Below are positions 50,017 through 60,088 of a stretch of 64,000 nt of DNA, in pieces (positions within the stretch are counted from its first letter, which is position 1; the number at the start of each line of letters is the position of its first letter). This stretch comes from Bradyrhizobium oligotrophicum S58 (lineage in GTDB: Bacteria > Pseudomonadota > Alphaproteobacteria > Rhizobiales > Xanthobacteraceae), in the NCBI RefSeq assembly GCF_000344805.1, contig NC_020453.1:8200166-8264165 (forward strand), written 5' to 3'. The notes under the pieces are model-generated. The model was not told the origin of the DNA, did no database searches, and was given only the letters and a program-made list of their open reading frames with translations. A program made the translations under genes and the position numbers.

Positions 50017-51345
50017 TTACTTCACCGCGGTCTCGCCGCTCTGCGCCATCTTGGCGACGATCTCGCTGCGCGACCAGCCGGTCACCGCGGCGAGGTCGGT
50101 CGCCTCCTTGGCGAAGCGCGTGGCCAGGCTCTCCTGATAGGACTTGGCCGCGTCGCATTTGGCCTCGCCGCGCCAGGGATGATGCTGCACGTAGCGGCCC
50201 TGGAAATTACTGCGGTCCTTGGTCTCGATGAAGACGATGTCCTCGGGGAACGTCTTGGCGTCGTAGCGGACGTGCAGCCGGGTCGCGAAGGCGTCGGAGC
50301 CGCTGCCACGCCGGCCGGTTCTGAACGCCACGTCGTCGTCGCTGCCGATCCAGCGTGCCCCGAGCTCGACCAGCTCCTTGTTGCTCATCGGATCGGCGGC
50401 ACAGGGGTCGCACCAGGCCATGTCCCAGGCATATTCGACGAACACCGCCTGCATGTTCTCACGCGCGACGGCGCGCTCGAACAGCGCCTTGTAGAACGGA
50501 CCGAACTCGTTCTTGACGTAGAGCGGAATGTCGATGCCGGAGGGGATCTTCACGGTACGATAGTTGGCGGCCTCAATGCGACCGGACTTGGTGAGCGCGT
50601 AGATGATCAGGTCCTGCGCGCCCTTGGCGTTGACCGTGCCGAGCCGCAGCGGCACCATGAACTTGGCGCTCTGGTAGCGCACCTGCAGCGGCCGAAGCTG
50701 GCCGTTGCCAATGCTCTTCATCCGCTCGACATTGACCTTGGCGACGAAAAACCGCATTCCCTGCTTGATGTAGCTGCCGAGCACGGCATCCGCCCCTTGC
50801 GGGATGCGATAGTCGTTGTCGGTCAGCCAGCGGGTCAATCCGTCGCTCTCCTGCGCCGACAGGATCAACACGTCGTATTCGGCGACGTCGTAGCTGGCTT
50901 CAATGGTGACACCATAATCCTGCCGGAACCGATATTGCATTGCGCCCGCCATCATCGGCGCGGCGGGCATGCTCCGTGCGGCCACGACGACCGGCGCGCA
51001 CGGATCTGCATCGTGATACTCGACCAGCCGCGGCGCGGTGTACTTGTCGAGATGCTCGATCGTCTTCGGCTCGACCACGCCGATCTGCTTGCGCTCGATG
51101 AAGGTCGGCACGGGAACGACGACGGCGAATTCCTTGACGTCACCCTCGAAGTCGCTGGCCATCGTGATCGCGGTCTGCTGACCGTCACGCGCCAGCACGA
51201 CCTTCGAGGACTGATTGAACAGCTTGGCGTCCGCCTGCGCGACGTAGAAGCCGCAGAACGCATTTGCCGGAGCGCTGGCCATGTTGGCGAGGATCGCAAC
51301 GGCCGCAACGCCGCTCCGGAAAACATTGCTGAGGCGCAGGGTCAT
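50017..51345 (-). CDS. DUF2330 exported protein
   Basis: A 442-residue exported protein. A signal peptide (VAAVAILANMASAPANAFCG) is followed by FYVAQADAKLFNQSSKVVLA, EFAVVVPVPTFIERKQIGVV and SYDVAEYDVLILSAQESDGL, typical of DUF2330, whose function is not established. Cysteines at the start of the mature protein and in WCDPCAADP suggest disulphides or metal binding. It overlaps the RnfD-like gene by four bases, so the two are made together. DUF2330 proteins commonly occur next to such membrane redox-type proteins. Confidence 0.87.
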   Translation of the reverse strand: MTLRLSNVFRSGVAAVAILANMASAPANAFCGFYVAQADAKLFNQSSKVVLARDGQQTAITMASDFEGDVKEFAVVVPVPTFIERKQIGVVEPKTIEHLDKYTAPRLVEYHDADPCAPVVVAARSMPAAPMMAGAMQYRFRQDYGVTIEASYDVAEYDVLILSAQESDGLTRWLTDNDYRIPQGADAVLGSYIKQGMRFFVAKVNVERMKSIGNGQLRPLQVRYQSAKFMVPLRLGTVNAKGAQDLIIYALTKSGRIEAANYRTVKIPSGIDIPLYVKNEFGPFYKALFERAVARENMQAVFVEYAWDMAWCDPCAADPMSNKELVELGARWIGSDDDVAFRTGRRGSGSDAFATRLHVRYDAKTFPEDIVFIETKDRSNFQGRYVQHHPWRGEAKCDAAKSYQESLATRFAKEATDLAAVTGWSRSEIVAKMAQSGETAVK

Positions 51346-52163
51346 GTCGATACTCCTTGGGGATTGGGAGAACGCCAGGAAAAGCGGGCCGCCGGGATCA
51401 GCCGGTCGAGGACGAGCGTGAGCGGCGACAGCGCGATCAGCGCGACATAGAGCGCAGGCCGCATCTGCAGAAAGAACGCGAGATAGTGCGCGGTGACGGC
51501 CACCGTCACCGCGAACAGCAGCCGGCCGAGATGCGAGTCCGGCGTCGTCCGCGGATCGGAGATCATGAAGAAGGTGAAGATGAGCAGCGAACCGCTCTGC
51601 AACTGATGCAGCGGGATTGCGAGGGGATCACCAAGCCAGGCGGCGCGCAGCAGCAGCAATGCAGCGTGGCTGGCGAAAAAATACACCGCGATATCAGCGC
51701 GCCGGGACGCACTGAGCACGAGGATCGCGAACAGGCCGGCCAGACTGCCGAGCCAGATTTCCGTTCCCCATTGGCCGGGCGAGATCCACACGCCCTTCGA
51801 GGTGAACAGCAACACCACGATCGCGAGCCCTGCCGGGTTGAATACATGCTTGCCGTCGAGCCGCAGCACGAATTTCGAACCGATCGCGATCACGGCGGCG
51901 GCCGCATGCAGCCATAGCGCATCGGCCCGGAGCAGCAGGCTGAGCGACAGCCCGGTGATCAGCGGTGACTTGAGATCGAGCGGCACGCCGGAGATGCGGC
52001 AGCAGACGATCTGCGTCAGCAAGGCGCCGGCGATCGCGATCACGCTGGCTTCCGGGCGCGCGCCGAAATCGATGATGGCGAAATTGATCGCCAGCAGCGT
52101 GGCCAATGCCGCGAGCTGGAAATAGCGGGCATCAGGCAGCCGCCGTCCTGACAGGGCCGTCAT
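51342..52163 (-). CDS. RnfD/NqrB-like integral membrane protein
   Basis: A 273-residue protein with about eight to nine hydrophobic helices. The helix LDGKHVFNPAGLAIVVLLFT (the FNP motif) and the later FFMISDPRTTPDS are hallmarks of the RnfD/NqrB family, which carries covalently bound flavin in ion-pumping redox complexes. In RnfD/NqrB the flavin is attached to a Thr in this SDPxT(T)-type region, so the site may be present. No other rnf/nqr genes are adjacent, which makes a full Rnf complex unlikely. GGAGG lies five bases before the chosen ATG. Upstream of the DUF2330 gene, with overlap. Confidence 0.82.
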   Translation of the reverse strand: MTALSGRRLPDARYFQLAALATLLAINFAIIDFGARPEASVIAIAGALLTQIVCCRISGVPLDLKSPLITGLSLSLLLRADALWLHAAAAVIAIGSKFVLRLDGKHVFNPAGLAIVVLLFTSKGVWISPGQWGTEIWLGSLAGLFAILVLSASRRADIAVYFFASHAALLLLRAAWLGDPLAIPLHQLQSGSLLIFTFFMISDPRTTPDSHLGRLLFAVTVAVTAHYLAFFLQMRPALYVALIALSPLTLVLDRLIPAARFSWRSPNPQGVST

Positions 52164-52324
52164 GCAAACCTCCGGGCGCGTTTCGCCGCGCCATTGGTCG
52201 CGCCCGAAAAGAAACCGGTTCAATCCCGTTTAGTCGCGGCGACCGGGAATGGCACAACGGCCGACACAAACGAAAATGAAGCGGCCGGCACGGGCCGCGG
52301 ACAAGAACGACGATGGGAGCCGAA

Positions 52325-53899
52325 ATGAACGGAACGACGATCGCGCCCGGCACGGTGACGCCTTTCGACGGCATGGACGTGCCCTGGCTCCTGAAGCTGC
52401 GCAGCGAGACCCGCCGCGATCATCCGTTCCTGATCTGGGCGCCATTCGATGCACCGGCGCGTCGGTGGACCTATGGCGAATTCCACGACCGGGTCGGCGC
52501 GCTCGCCGCCGGCCTCGTCAGGCGCGGCATCAGACCGGGCGATGCGGTGCTGATCCATCTCGACAATTGCATCGAGGCGATGCTGGCCTGGTTCGCCTGC
52601 GTCGAGCTCGGCGCGCTCGCGGTCACGACCAACACGCGCTCGGCCGCCACTGAAATGAGCTACTTCGCCGGGCACTGCCGCGCGGTCGCCGCCATCACGC
52701 AGCCGGCCTATGCCGAGATGATCTCGGCGCATTGTAGGGACATCCGCTGGATGGCCGTGATCTCGCACGATCCCGGCCAGCCGGAGAGCGCCGCGGTCGG
52801 ACAAGGCGATCGTTTCGAATCCCTGTTTGCTGACAGCGCCGACCGGCCACGCCGCGCGCCCGATCCGCTGGCGCCGTGCAGCGTTCAATATACCTCAGGC
52901 ACGACGTCGCGGCCCAAGGCCGTGCTGTGGACGCACGCCAATGCGCTGTGGGGCGCCAAGGTCAATGCCGTTCACGAGGACCTGCATCAGGGCGACGTGC
53001 ACCAGACCTATCTGCCGCTGTTCCACACCAATGCGCTGGCCTACTCCATGCTGGCGAGCCTGTGGGTCGGCGCGACCTGCGTGATCCAGCCGCGCTTCTC
53101 AGCGAGCCGGTTCTGGAGCGTGGCGCGGGAGCATGGCTGCACCTGGACCTCGACGATTCCGTTCTGCATGAAGGCGCTGCTCGACCAGGAGGTGCCGACG
53201 GACCACAAGTTCCGGCTATGGGGCACGGCGGTTTCGGAGCCACCTCCGTTCGCGAAGTTCGGCATCAAGATCATCGGCTGGTGGGGCATGACTGAGACCA
53301 TCACCCACGGCATCGTCGGCGAGATCGACCAGCCGAACACGCCGATGTCGATCGGCCGCGCCGCGCCGGAATACACCGTCCGCATCACCGATGATGACGG
53401 CCGGCCGACCGAGGTCGGCGAGACCGGCAACTTGGCCATCAGGGGCGTGCCCGGCCTGTCACTGTTTGCCGAATATCTCTACAACGCGGAGGCGACGCGG
53501 ACGAGCTTCGACGCCGACGGCTTCTTCCTCACGGGAGATCGCGTCACGCGGCTGGCGAACGGCTTCATCAAGTTCGGCGACCGCGCCAAGGACATGCTCA
53601 AAGTGGGTGGCGAGAACGTCGCGGCATCCGAGATCGAGCAGGTCATCATCACGGTGCCCGGCGTGCGCGAGACCGCCGTGGTCGCCATGAAGCACCCGAT
53701 GCTCGACGAGGTGCCGGTCGCGTTCGTGATCCCGCAGGCCGGCATCGCATGCGAGGACTTGCCCGAGCGAGTGCTGGCCGTCTGCCGCGCCGGCCTCGCC
53801 GACTTCAAGGTGCCGCGCGAGGTGAGGTTGGTCGACGCGATGCCGCGCTCGACCCTGGAGAAGGTCGCGAAGGCCGAGCTGCGCAGGCTGCTGGACTGA
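52325..53899 (+). CDS. AMP-dependent acyl-CoA ligase
   Basis: A 524-residue ANL enzyme. The ATP loop is VQYTSGTTSRPKAVLWTHAN, then the core A5 region WWGMTETITHGIV, the motor region GFIKFGDRAKDMLKVGGENV (hinge Asp/Arg) and the C-terminal catalytic Lys in STLEKVAKAELR. It activates a carboxylic acid to its CoA thioester. GGGAG five bases upstream supports the ATG beginning MNGTTIAP. The gene converges on a P450 gene; in related genomes such pairs act in degradation of terpenoid or aromatic acids, which is only a hint here. Confidence 0.92.
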   Translation: MNGTTIAPGTVTPFDGMDVPWLLKLRSETRRDHPFLIWAPFDAPARRWTYGEFHDRVGALAAGLVRRGIRPGDAVLIHLDNCIEAMLAWFACVELGALAVTTNTRSAATEMSYFAGHCRAVAAITQPAYAEMISAHCRDIRWMAVISHDPGQPESAAVGQGDRFESLFADSADRPRRAPDPLAPCSVQYTSGTTSRPKAVLWTHANALWGAKVNAVHEDLHQGDVHQTYLPLFHTNALAYSMLASLWVGATCVIQPRFSASRFWSVAREHGCTWTSTIPFCMKALLDQEVPTDHKFRLWGTAVSEPPPFAKFGIKIIGWWGMTETITHGIVGEIDQPNTPMSIGRAAPEYTVRITDDDGRPTEVGETGNLAIRGVPGLSLFAEYLYNAEATRTSFDADGFFLTGDRVTRLANGFIKFGDRAKDMLKVGGENVAASEIEQVIITVPGVRETAVVAMKHPMLDEVPVAFVIPQAGIACEDLPERVLAVCRAGLADFKVPREVRLVDAMPRSTLEKVAKAELRRLLD

Positions 53900-53911
53900 G
53901 CGGCCTCGGCC

Positions 53912-55213
53912 TCAGGACATCTCGACGCGGATCGGCAGCTTCTTCGGTCCGTTGACGAAGGTCGCCTGCGTCATCTTGACGGGACCGACAGGCGCCAGCG
54001 ACGACAGGCGCTGCAGCAGCTCCTCGAACAGGATCCGCATCTCGAGCCTCGCGAGGTGCTGGCCGAGACACAGATGTGCGCCGTAGCCGAAGGCGACGTG
54101 CCGATTGGGCTTGCGGTCGCAGCGGAAGGCGTCGGGTTCATCGAACACGGCCTCGTCGCGATTGCCCGACGCGTAGCACAGCATCAGCCAGTCACCCCTG
54201 GCGATATGGCGGCCGCCGAGCTCGGTATCGGCGGTGGCGCTGCGCATGAAATGCTTGACCGGCGTCATCCAGCGGATCGCCTCGTCGACGAGCCCCGGGA
54301 TCAGCCCGGGCTCGGCCTTGACGCGTGCGAATTGTTCGGGGTCTTCCGCCAGCGCCCAGATCGCGCCGGCGGTCGATGACGACGTCGTGTCGTGGCCCGC
54401 GGTCGCCACGATCATGTAGTAGCTGGTGCGGTCATGCAGCGGCATATCCTCGCCATTGATTTTGGCATTGGCGATGACGGTGGCGAGATCTTCGCGTGGA
54501 TTGGCCTTGCGGTCCTCGGTGATGCGCTGGAAGTAGGCGGCGAAATCGGCGACCACGGCCTGCAGCATCGCCGCGAACAGCTCGGCCGAGAGCGCCTCGC
54601 GCACCCGCGCCGTGTCCGGATCCTGCGGACCGAACAGCTCCTGCGTCAGCTTGAGCATGCGCGGCTCGTCTTCCTCCGGCACGCCCAGGATCTCCATGAT
54701 CACGTGCAGGGGATAGCCGAGCGCGACATCCTCGACGAAGTCGCAGACGCCGCCATTGGCCGCGGCCTTGGCCGCCATGCGGTCGACGGTCGCACGTGCG
54801 ATCTCGCGGATGCGCGGCTCGAACCTGGCGATGTTGGCCGGCATGAACCAGCCCTGCGTCAGCGCACGATACTTCGGATGGTCCGGCGCATCCATCTGCA
54901 CCAGCGAGCGCACGAGATTGGGCTGCCCGGTGATCTTATGGACGCGCTCCAGCACCGCCTTGTTGGTCAGCGTGGTCGCGCGATCGGCATTGTGGAACAG
55001 ATCGTTCTGGCGGCTGATGCTGAGAATGTCGGCGTGCCGGGTCACCACCCAGAACGGATCGAAGGCCTCGAGCCGCACACGGCCGAGCGGATTGTTGGCG
55101 CGCAGCCAACGGTAGGCGTCATGGATGCGGTGGTCGGCGTAGCAGGCCGCGTCGACCAGCGCGGTCGCCACGTGCGCGGGAATGGTCTCCTCGGCCTGTG
55201 CGGCTGCGCCCAT
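53912..55213 (-). CDS. Cytochrome P450
   Basis: A 433-residue soluble bacterial P450. The I-helix oxygen-activation motif is AGHDTTSSS, the ExxR motif is EAIRWMTP, and the heme loop is FGYGAHLCLGQHLARLE with the Cys thiolate. DRTSYYMIV and the N-terminal YADHRIHDAYRWLRANNPLG fit class I bacterial P450s that need ferredoxin and a reductase, neither of which is nearby. GGAGG lies before the ATG. The substrate is unknown; the adjacent acyl-CoA ligase suggests an acid side chain or terpenoid. Confidence 0.93.
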   Translation of the reverse strand: MGAAAQAEETIPAHVATALVDAACYADHRIHDAYRWLRANNPLGRVRLEAFDPFWVVTRHADILSISRQNDLFHNADRATTLTNKAVLERVHKITGQPNLVRSLVQMDAPDHPKYRALTQGWFMPANIARFEPRIREIARATVDRMAAKAAANGGVCDFVEDVALGYPLHVIMEILGVPEEDEPRMLKLTQELFGPQDPDTARVREALSAELFAAMLQAVVADFAAYFQRITEDRKANPREDLATVIANAKINGEDMPLHDRTSYYMIVATAGHDTTSSSTAGAIWALAEDPEQFARVKAEPGLIPGLVDEAIRWMTPVKHFMRSATADTELGGRHIARGDWLMLCYASGNRDEAVFDEPDAFRCDRKPNRHVAFGYGAHLCLGQHLARLEMRILFEELLQRLSSLAPVGPVKMTQATFVNGPKKLPIRVEMS

Positions 55214-55326
55214 GCTGCTCCTCCCGCCTTTGATGGATTTGCGGGTAGGATAGTGCGCCGCTGCCGACAGGCACTTGCGTCCAGCGGCTACCGCCGGCCG
55301 ATGGGCACGGTCTCAGGTCGATCGTC

Positions 55327-56436
55327 TCAATGCGACCCCATGGCGACCGGGCGGAACGCCTGCAGCAGCTGCTGGTCGAGCTTCGGGCCCATGTTCTCCA
55401 TGATCTGGAACGCCCGCGAATGCGTGAAGGCGGGGCGATAGGCACGATTCTCGATCAGCGCGGCATAGATGTCGACGATCGTGGTGAGGCGCACGATGTC
55501 GCTGATCTGCTCGCTGTGCAGGGCGTCCGGATAGCCGGAGCCGTCGAGGAATTCGTGATGATGCAGGATCACGTCCAGCATCTCCGGCGGGAAGCCGCCC
55601 TGCCGCCACAGCGCCTCGTAGCCGCGGCGCGGATGCTGGCGCAGGATCGCGATCTCCTCGGCCGTCAGCTTGCCCTGCTTGTCGAGAATCGCCACCGGAA
55701 TGAAGGCCTTGCCGACATCGTGCAGCAAGGACGCGCGGATCAGCCGGCGCTGATCGTCGTCGCGCATCCCGAGATGGATCGAGAAGCCGACCGCGAAGCC
55801 GGTGACATACAGGCAATGACGATAAGTGTCGTTGTGGTGGCAGCCGACGACGGTCAGCCATTCGCGCAGCGACGAGTGCTTGATCGCCTTGAGGATCTTG
55901 TTCTCGGCCGCGACGATGTCCGCCATCGTCAGCGAGATGCCCTCCGGCAGCTTCTCGAACATCTTGACCATGACGGCCTGCGCCGCCTCGACCCCCCGGT
56001 TCAACAGCTTGCCGCGGTCGGTCTCGTCGTAGCCGTCATCGGCAGGCAACGCCGAGCGGATGCGCTGCAGCACGTCGGCAGCCCTGAACGGCCGCGCGAT
56101 CGTATCGGTCGCGCCCAGCGCCCATGCCTGCATGGTGGCGTGATGCAGCGCCTCGGCGAGCACGAACAGCCGCGGCACATCGCTATAGGCGCGCGAGGCG
56201 AGCTTCTTGCGCACGCGCTGCACGCTCTCGGGCGAACGCAGGTTGATATCGACGATGACGCCGGAAAAGCGGCTACCGGGATTCTCCGGGATTTCGGTGG
56301 TCGGCATCAGGTCGACATCGCCGACCGAGCGCAGGATGCGCGCCAGCTCGCTGCTCTGGTCACCGCGATCAGATGCGAGCAGGAGATGGCGCCTGGTCGC
56401 GGTCTGGGTCACGGTCTGCTTGGCTGTCGCGCTCAT
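55327..56436 (-). CDS. Response regulator with HD-GYP c-di-GMP phosphodiesterase domain
   Basis: A 369-residue protein. The N-terminal 125 residues form a receiver-like domain (HLLLASDRGDQSSELARILR; FSGVIVDINLRSPESVQRVR; Lys-loop region IARPFRAADVL), although the phosphoacceptor pattern is imperfect. The C-terminal half is HD-GYP: HHNDTYRHCLYVTG, LLHDVGKAFIPVAILDKQGK, HPRRGYEALW, HHHEFLDGSGYPDALH and TIVDIYAALIENRAYRPA. Both HD and GYP are intact, so it should hydrolyse cyclic di-GMP and lower biofilm- or attachment-type signalling. Stands alone. Confidence 0.92.
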   Translation of the reverse strand: MSATAKQTVTQTATRRHLLLASDRGDQSSELARILRSVGDVDLMPTTEIPENPGSRFSGVIVDINLRSPESVQRVRKKLASRAYSDVPRLFVLAEALHHATMQAWALGATDTIARPFRAADVLQRIRSALPADDGYDETDRGKLLNRGVEAAQAVMVKMFEKLPEGISLTMADIVAAENKILKAIKHSSLREWLTVVGCHHNDTYRHCLYVTGFAVGFSIHLGMRDDDQRRLIRASLLHDVGKAFIPVAILDKQGKLTAEEIAILRQHPRRGYEALWRQGGFPPEMLDVILHHHEFLDGSGYPDALHSEQISDIVRLTTIVDIYAALIENRAYRPAFTHSRAFQIMENMGPKLDQQLLQAFRPVAMGSH

Positions 56437-56596
56437 ACGTGCTCGCCCCCTGCGGTTTGCTGCTCATGCAAGTTACCGGGATACGGGTTCGTCGCGGCTT
56501 AAGCCGATCATTCAAGCTGTATCGTTTCGGGTGAGCGAAGCGTTAACAGGATCGCTCGAATTGTCCGGGGCCGATGCCGGTCCGCGGCCCAAACGA

Positions 56597-56625
56597 AAAC
56601 CGCCGGAAAGGACCTCCGGCGGTTT
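56597..56625 (-). terminator. Intrinsic terminator of the iorA-iorB operon
   Basis: A perfect 11-base-pair stem (AAACCGCCGGA / TCCGGCGGTTT, loop of seven). Read on the minus strand it is followed by TTTTCGTTT and lies about 30 bases after the stop of the molybdopterin subunit gene. A convincing Rho-independent terminator for leftward transcription. Confidence 0.8.
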
Positions 56626-56654
56626 CCAGTTACTGCAATCGCGGTTGCGACGAT

Positions 56655-58937
56655 CTAGGCCTGCATCGCCGCCTTTACCGCGGCGGCGGTGATCGGCAGC
56701 GAGCGCAGCCGCGCGCCGCAGGCGTTGTAGATGGCGTTGCCGAGCGCCGGCGCGACCACGGTCACCGCGGGCTCGCCGACGCCGGTCGCCTTCTCGCCAT
56801 TGGCGATCACGGCGATCGCGACCTCCGGCACCTGGCTCATCCGCAGCGGCCGGTAGCTGTCGAAGTTGGTCTGCTCGATGCCGCCATCCTTCAACGTCGC
56901 CTTCTCGTACATCGCGAGCGACAGCCCCCACAGCGCCGCGCCCTCGACCTGGGCGCGGATGTTGTCGGGATGCACCTGGGTGCCGACATCGGTCGCCACC
57001 GTGAGCTTCTTCACCGTGACCTCGCCGGTCTCAGCAACCGCGACATGGGCGACGCACGCCGTCCAGCTCGCGGTCGCCCGCTCCTGCGACGACACGCAGG
57101 ACACGCCCATGCCCTCGCCCTTCGGCAGCTTCTTGGCGCCGTAGCCCGACAGGCCCATCGCCGCCAGCAGCGTATTGCGCAGCCGCTGCGCGCCGCCGTC
57201 GTTCTTGCCCTTGCCGTCGAGCAGCGCGATGCGGAACTGCGCCGGGTCCTGTCCCGACGCAGCTGCGATCTCGTCGATCATGCTCTCGACCGCCCAGAAC
57301 GTCCAACCCGGCGCCACCGAGCGCAGCTGCCCCGACGGCGTCGCATTGTGCGCGAGCTCGTTCTTGATCGCGCGCACATGGTGGTTGGGCACGGTGTAGA
57401 AGAAGTCGGCGCCGTTGACCGTGAACGAGTCGAGCGGGCCCTTCTTGTCGACCGAGGGCGACAGGAAGTCCGGGATGCCCCAGCGCGCCGTCGGCCACGC
57501 CGAGACGACGTCGTGGCTCAAGGCAATGAGCTTGCCGTTGCTGTCGAGCCCCGCCTTGACTTTCTGGTAGGTGAGCGGCCGCGAGTAGTCCATCGTCATG
57601 TCGTTCTCGCGGGAATAGATCACCTTGACCGGCTTGCCCACGGCCTTGGCCGCCTGCACCGCCGGGATCATCATGTCGGCATCGAGCCTGCGGCCGAAGC
57701 CGCCGCCGAGCCAAGCCTGGTGCATCACGACGAATTTCGGATCGATCCCGGCGGCACCCGCCGCGATCGCACCTGATCGCGTCGCGAACTGATTGCCGGA
57801 ATAGATGTGCAGGATGTCGCCCTTGAACTCGGCGGTGGCGTTCATCGGCTCCAGCGGCGCGTGGATGTTGATGCTGGTGGTGTACTCCGCCTCCAGCACC
57901 TTGGCCGCGCCGGCCAGCGCCGCGGCGGGATCGCCATCCTTGACGAAGAACTGCCCGGCATCGTCCTGCGCCTGCAGCCGCATCGCCTCGGTGATGATGG
58001 TGTCGGTGCTGACATTGGCGTACGGGCCCTTGTCGTAGCTGATCTTGAGCGCATCCGCCGCCTTCCTGGCGTTGGCGTAGGTGTTGGCGACCGCGACCAC
58101 CCAGCCCGAGGTCGAACCGGTCTTGTCGTCGAGCGTCACCGCCTTGATGAAGCCCGGCACCTTCTTGGCCTCGGAGTCGTCGACCGCCGTGACGGTTGCG
58201 CCGAAGCGCACCGGCGGCGTCACCACCTTGCCGTAGACCATGCCCGGCAGCATCGTATCGATGCCGTATTTGGCCGTGCCGTTGGTCTTCGACGGGATGT
58301 CGAGCTGCGGCACCGAGACGCCGATCATGGTGTACTGATCCGGCGTCTTCAGCGTGATCGCCTTCAGCTCGTCCGGCGTGAAGCTCTTGGTGATCTTGCC
58401 GCTCTTGACGATCTCGGCATAGGTCATCTGCTTCTTCGACTTCGGATGCATCACGACGCTGTCGCGCACCACGAGCTCCTTCGCCGGCACGCCCATCGCC
58501 GTGGCCGCCGCCTCGGTGAGCGCGATGCGCCCGGCTGCGCCGGCCCGGCTCATGGCGTCGAAGTTCATCATCGTGCTCCAGCTGCCGCCGGTGATCTGGG
58601 CGCCGAGCACGGGATCGTTGAACTTCGGATCGTTGGAGGCTAGCTGGACACGCATGTCCTTCCAGGCCGCGCCGAGCTCCTCGCACAAGATCTGCGCCAT
58701 CGTCGATGCGATGTGCTGGCCCATGTCGGCCTTGCCGCAGGTCACGGTCACGAGCCCATCGGGCGCGATCGCGTACCAGACGCTGGGCTCGAAGTTGGCT
58801 GGAGCGGCAGCCGCGAAGGCGCTGTCGGGCAGCCCGGCATAGCCGAGCACGAGGCCGGTGGCGGCGGTGCCGACCAGGAACGAGCGGCGGCTGAGATCGG
58901 TCGCGACCGATGAATTGGTTTTGACGTGCTGGTTCAT
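56655..58937 (-). CDS. Isoquinoline-1-oxidoreductase-type molybdopterin subunit
   Basis: A 760-residue exported molybdoenzyme large subunit of the xanthine-oxidase/IorB group. The N-terminus has a twin-arginine signal ([20 protein letters not shown]). Then [54 protein letters not shown] and the C-terminal [20 protein letters not shown] (the active-site Glu region) fit the family. It hydroxylates N-heterocycles or oxidises aldehydes in the periplasm. The ATG overlaps the [2Fe-2S] subunit's stop by four bases. The N-terminal extension of the longer frame is a shadow. Confidence 0.92.
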   Translation of the reverse strand: MNQHVKTNSSVATDLSRRSFLVGTAATGLVLGYAGLPDSAFAAAAPANFEPSVWYAIAPDGLVTVTCGKADMGQHIASTMAQILCEELGAAWKDMRVQLASNDPKFNDPVLGAQITGGSWSTMMNFDAMSRAGAAGRIALTEAAATAMGVPAKELVVRDSVVMHPKSKKQMTYAEIVKSGKITKSFTPDELKAITLKTPDQYTMIGVSVPQLDIPSKTNGTAKYGIDTMLPGMVYGKVVTPPVRFGATVTAVDDSEAKKVPGFIKAVTLDDKTGSTSGWVVAVANTYANARKAADALKISYDKGPYANVSTDTIITEAMRLQAQDDAGQFFVKDGDPAAALAGAAKVLEAEYTTSINIHAPLEPMNATAEFKGDILHIYSGNQFATRSGAIAAGAAGIDPKFVVMHQAWLGGGFGRRLDADMMIPAVQAAKAVGKPVKVIYSRENDMTMDYSRPLTYQKVKAGLDSNGKLIALSHDVVSAWPTARWGIPDFLSPSVDKKGPLDSFTVNGADFFYTVPNHHVRAIKNELAHNATPSGQLRSVAPGWTFWAVESMIDEIAAASGQDPAQFRIALLDGKGKNDGGAQRLRNTLLAAMGLSGYGAKKLPKGEGMGVSCVSSQERATASWTACVAHVAVAETGEVTVKKLTVATDVGTQVHPDNIRAQVEGAALWGLSLAMYEKATLKDGGIEQTNFDSYRPLRMSQVPEVAIAVIANGEKATGVGEPAVTVVAPALGNAIYNACGARLRSLPITAAAVKAAMQA

Positions 58938-59422
58938 GTCGCTCTCCGGTCGCTCGAGTTGGACGCGGTGCGCATCTCGGACGCGGCGCGCTGGATCGCC
59001 TTCTGGATCCGCGAATAGGTCATGCAGCGGCAGAGATTGCCGTCCATGTGCGCTGTGATCTCCTCCTTGGTCGGGCTCGTCGTCTTCGCAAGCAGCGAGG
59101 CCGCCTGCATGATCTGGCCGGACTGGCAGTAGCCGCATTGCGGCACCTGCTCGGCGATCCACGCCTTCTGCAGGGGATGATCGCCCTTCTGCGACAGCCC
59201 CTCGATGGTGGTGATCTTCTTGTTCGCGACGTCGCCGACCTGGGTCTGGCACGAGCGCACGGCCTCGCCGTTGACATGCACGGTACAGGCGCCGCACAGC
59301 CCGGCGCCGCAGCCGAACTTGGTGCCGGTCATCTGCAACTGCTCGCGGATGACCCATAGCAGCGGCGTGTCGTTCGCCGCGTCGACGGACATGGTCCGCC
59401 CATTGATGGTGAGATTGGGCAT
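58934..59422 (-). CDS. [2Fe-2S] subunit of the isoquinoline-1-oxidoreductase-like enzyme
   Basis: A 162-residue protein with two iron-sulfur domains. The plant-type cluster is in [20 protein letters not shown], then VRSCQTQ. The helical [2Fe-2S] domain is in [13 protein letters not shown] and [12 protein letters not shown]. The C-terminal tail is short. It transfers electrons from the molybdenum centre. It has no signal of its own, so it would be co-exported with the Tat-signal subunit, as known for this family. First gene of the two-gene operon. Confidence 0.93.
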   Translation of the reverse strand: MPNLTINGRTMSVDAANDTPLLWVIREQLQMTGTKFGCGAGLCGACTVHVNGEAVRSCQTQVGDVANKKITTIEGLSQKGDHPLQKAWIAEQVPQCGYCQSGQIMQAASLLAKTTSPTKEEITAHMDGNLCRCMTYSRIQKAIQRAASEMRTASNSSDRRAT

Positions 59423-59676
59423 CTGGTTTCTTCCCCGCCCGGCGTACGACTTCGCTTACGGCGAAGTTCGGTTGTTAGGACGCCGGCACCCACCGGATCG
59501 ATGCCAGCCGCGACAAGAATGATCGCGCCGGCGCAGCGATGCAACGGAATTTGGAACGACGCTTTGCGAAATGAATCGGCAATTCGCGTTGTGCGCCGCG
59601 GCAGCACTGGGATCGCAGCGCGGCGCAGGCTAAGAACGGCTGCGGTCGATACCGCTGCGAAAGGAGACGTCGGATC

Positions 59677-60057
59677 ATGCGAACATTTGCGCCCGGACCG
59701 CTGCGACGTGCCGCTGCCCTGCTCTCACCTGCCCTGGTGCTCGCAGACGTGCTGATCGCAGGCCGCGCCGAAGCGGAACAGGCATGGCCGCCGTCACCCG
59801 GCCGCGCGCCTTTCACAGCGACGTTATCCAACGTGACGCCGCTTGCCTTCGGCATGGATGTCGGTGAGACATCGCGCGTGCTGCGGCAGCCGTTGGTCTA
59901 TCTGAACGGCCGGCCCGGCAACGAGACCTATCTCGCCTTGCGCGATCTTGGCGGCAGCGGATTGGTCCCGCACCACCATCGCCTGTTCCTCAAATTCCGC
60001 AAGGGACGGCTGACCGGCTGGAAAGAGGACTACGGTACCAACTGGATGTGGCGCTGA
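59677..60057 (+). CDS. Small exported protein of unknown function
   Basis: A 126-residue protein with a signal peptide (RRAAALLSPALVLADVLIAG, cleaved after RAEA). The mature part contains LSNVTPLAFGMDVGETSRVL and RQPLVYLNGRPGNETYLALR, ending FLKFRKGRLTGWKEDYGTNW. The layout of a turn after GM and a late LxF(K/R)xGxLTGW is like a small BamE/OmlA-type fold, which is an impression only. AAAGGAG lies about ten bases before the ATG. Two other genes flank it without overlap. Confidence 0.75.
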   Translation: MRTFAPGPLRRAAALLSPALVLADVLIAGRAEAEQAWPPSPGRAPFTATLSNVTPLAFGMDVGETSRVLRQPLVYLNGRPGNETYLALRDLGGSGLVPHHHRLFLKFRKGRLTGWKEDYGTNWMWR

Positions 60058-60088
60058 CGCGCGCATCGCGATGTGTGAAGGACAGAAC

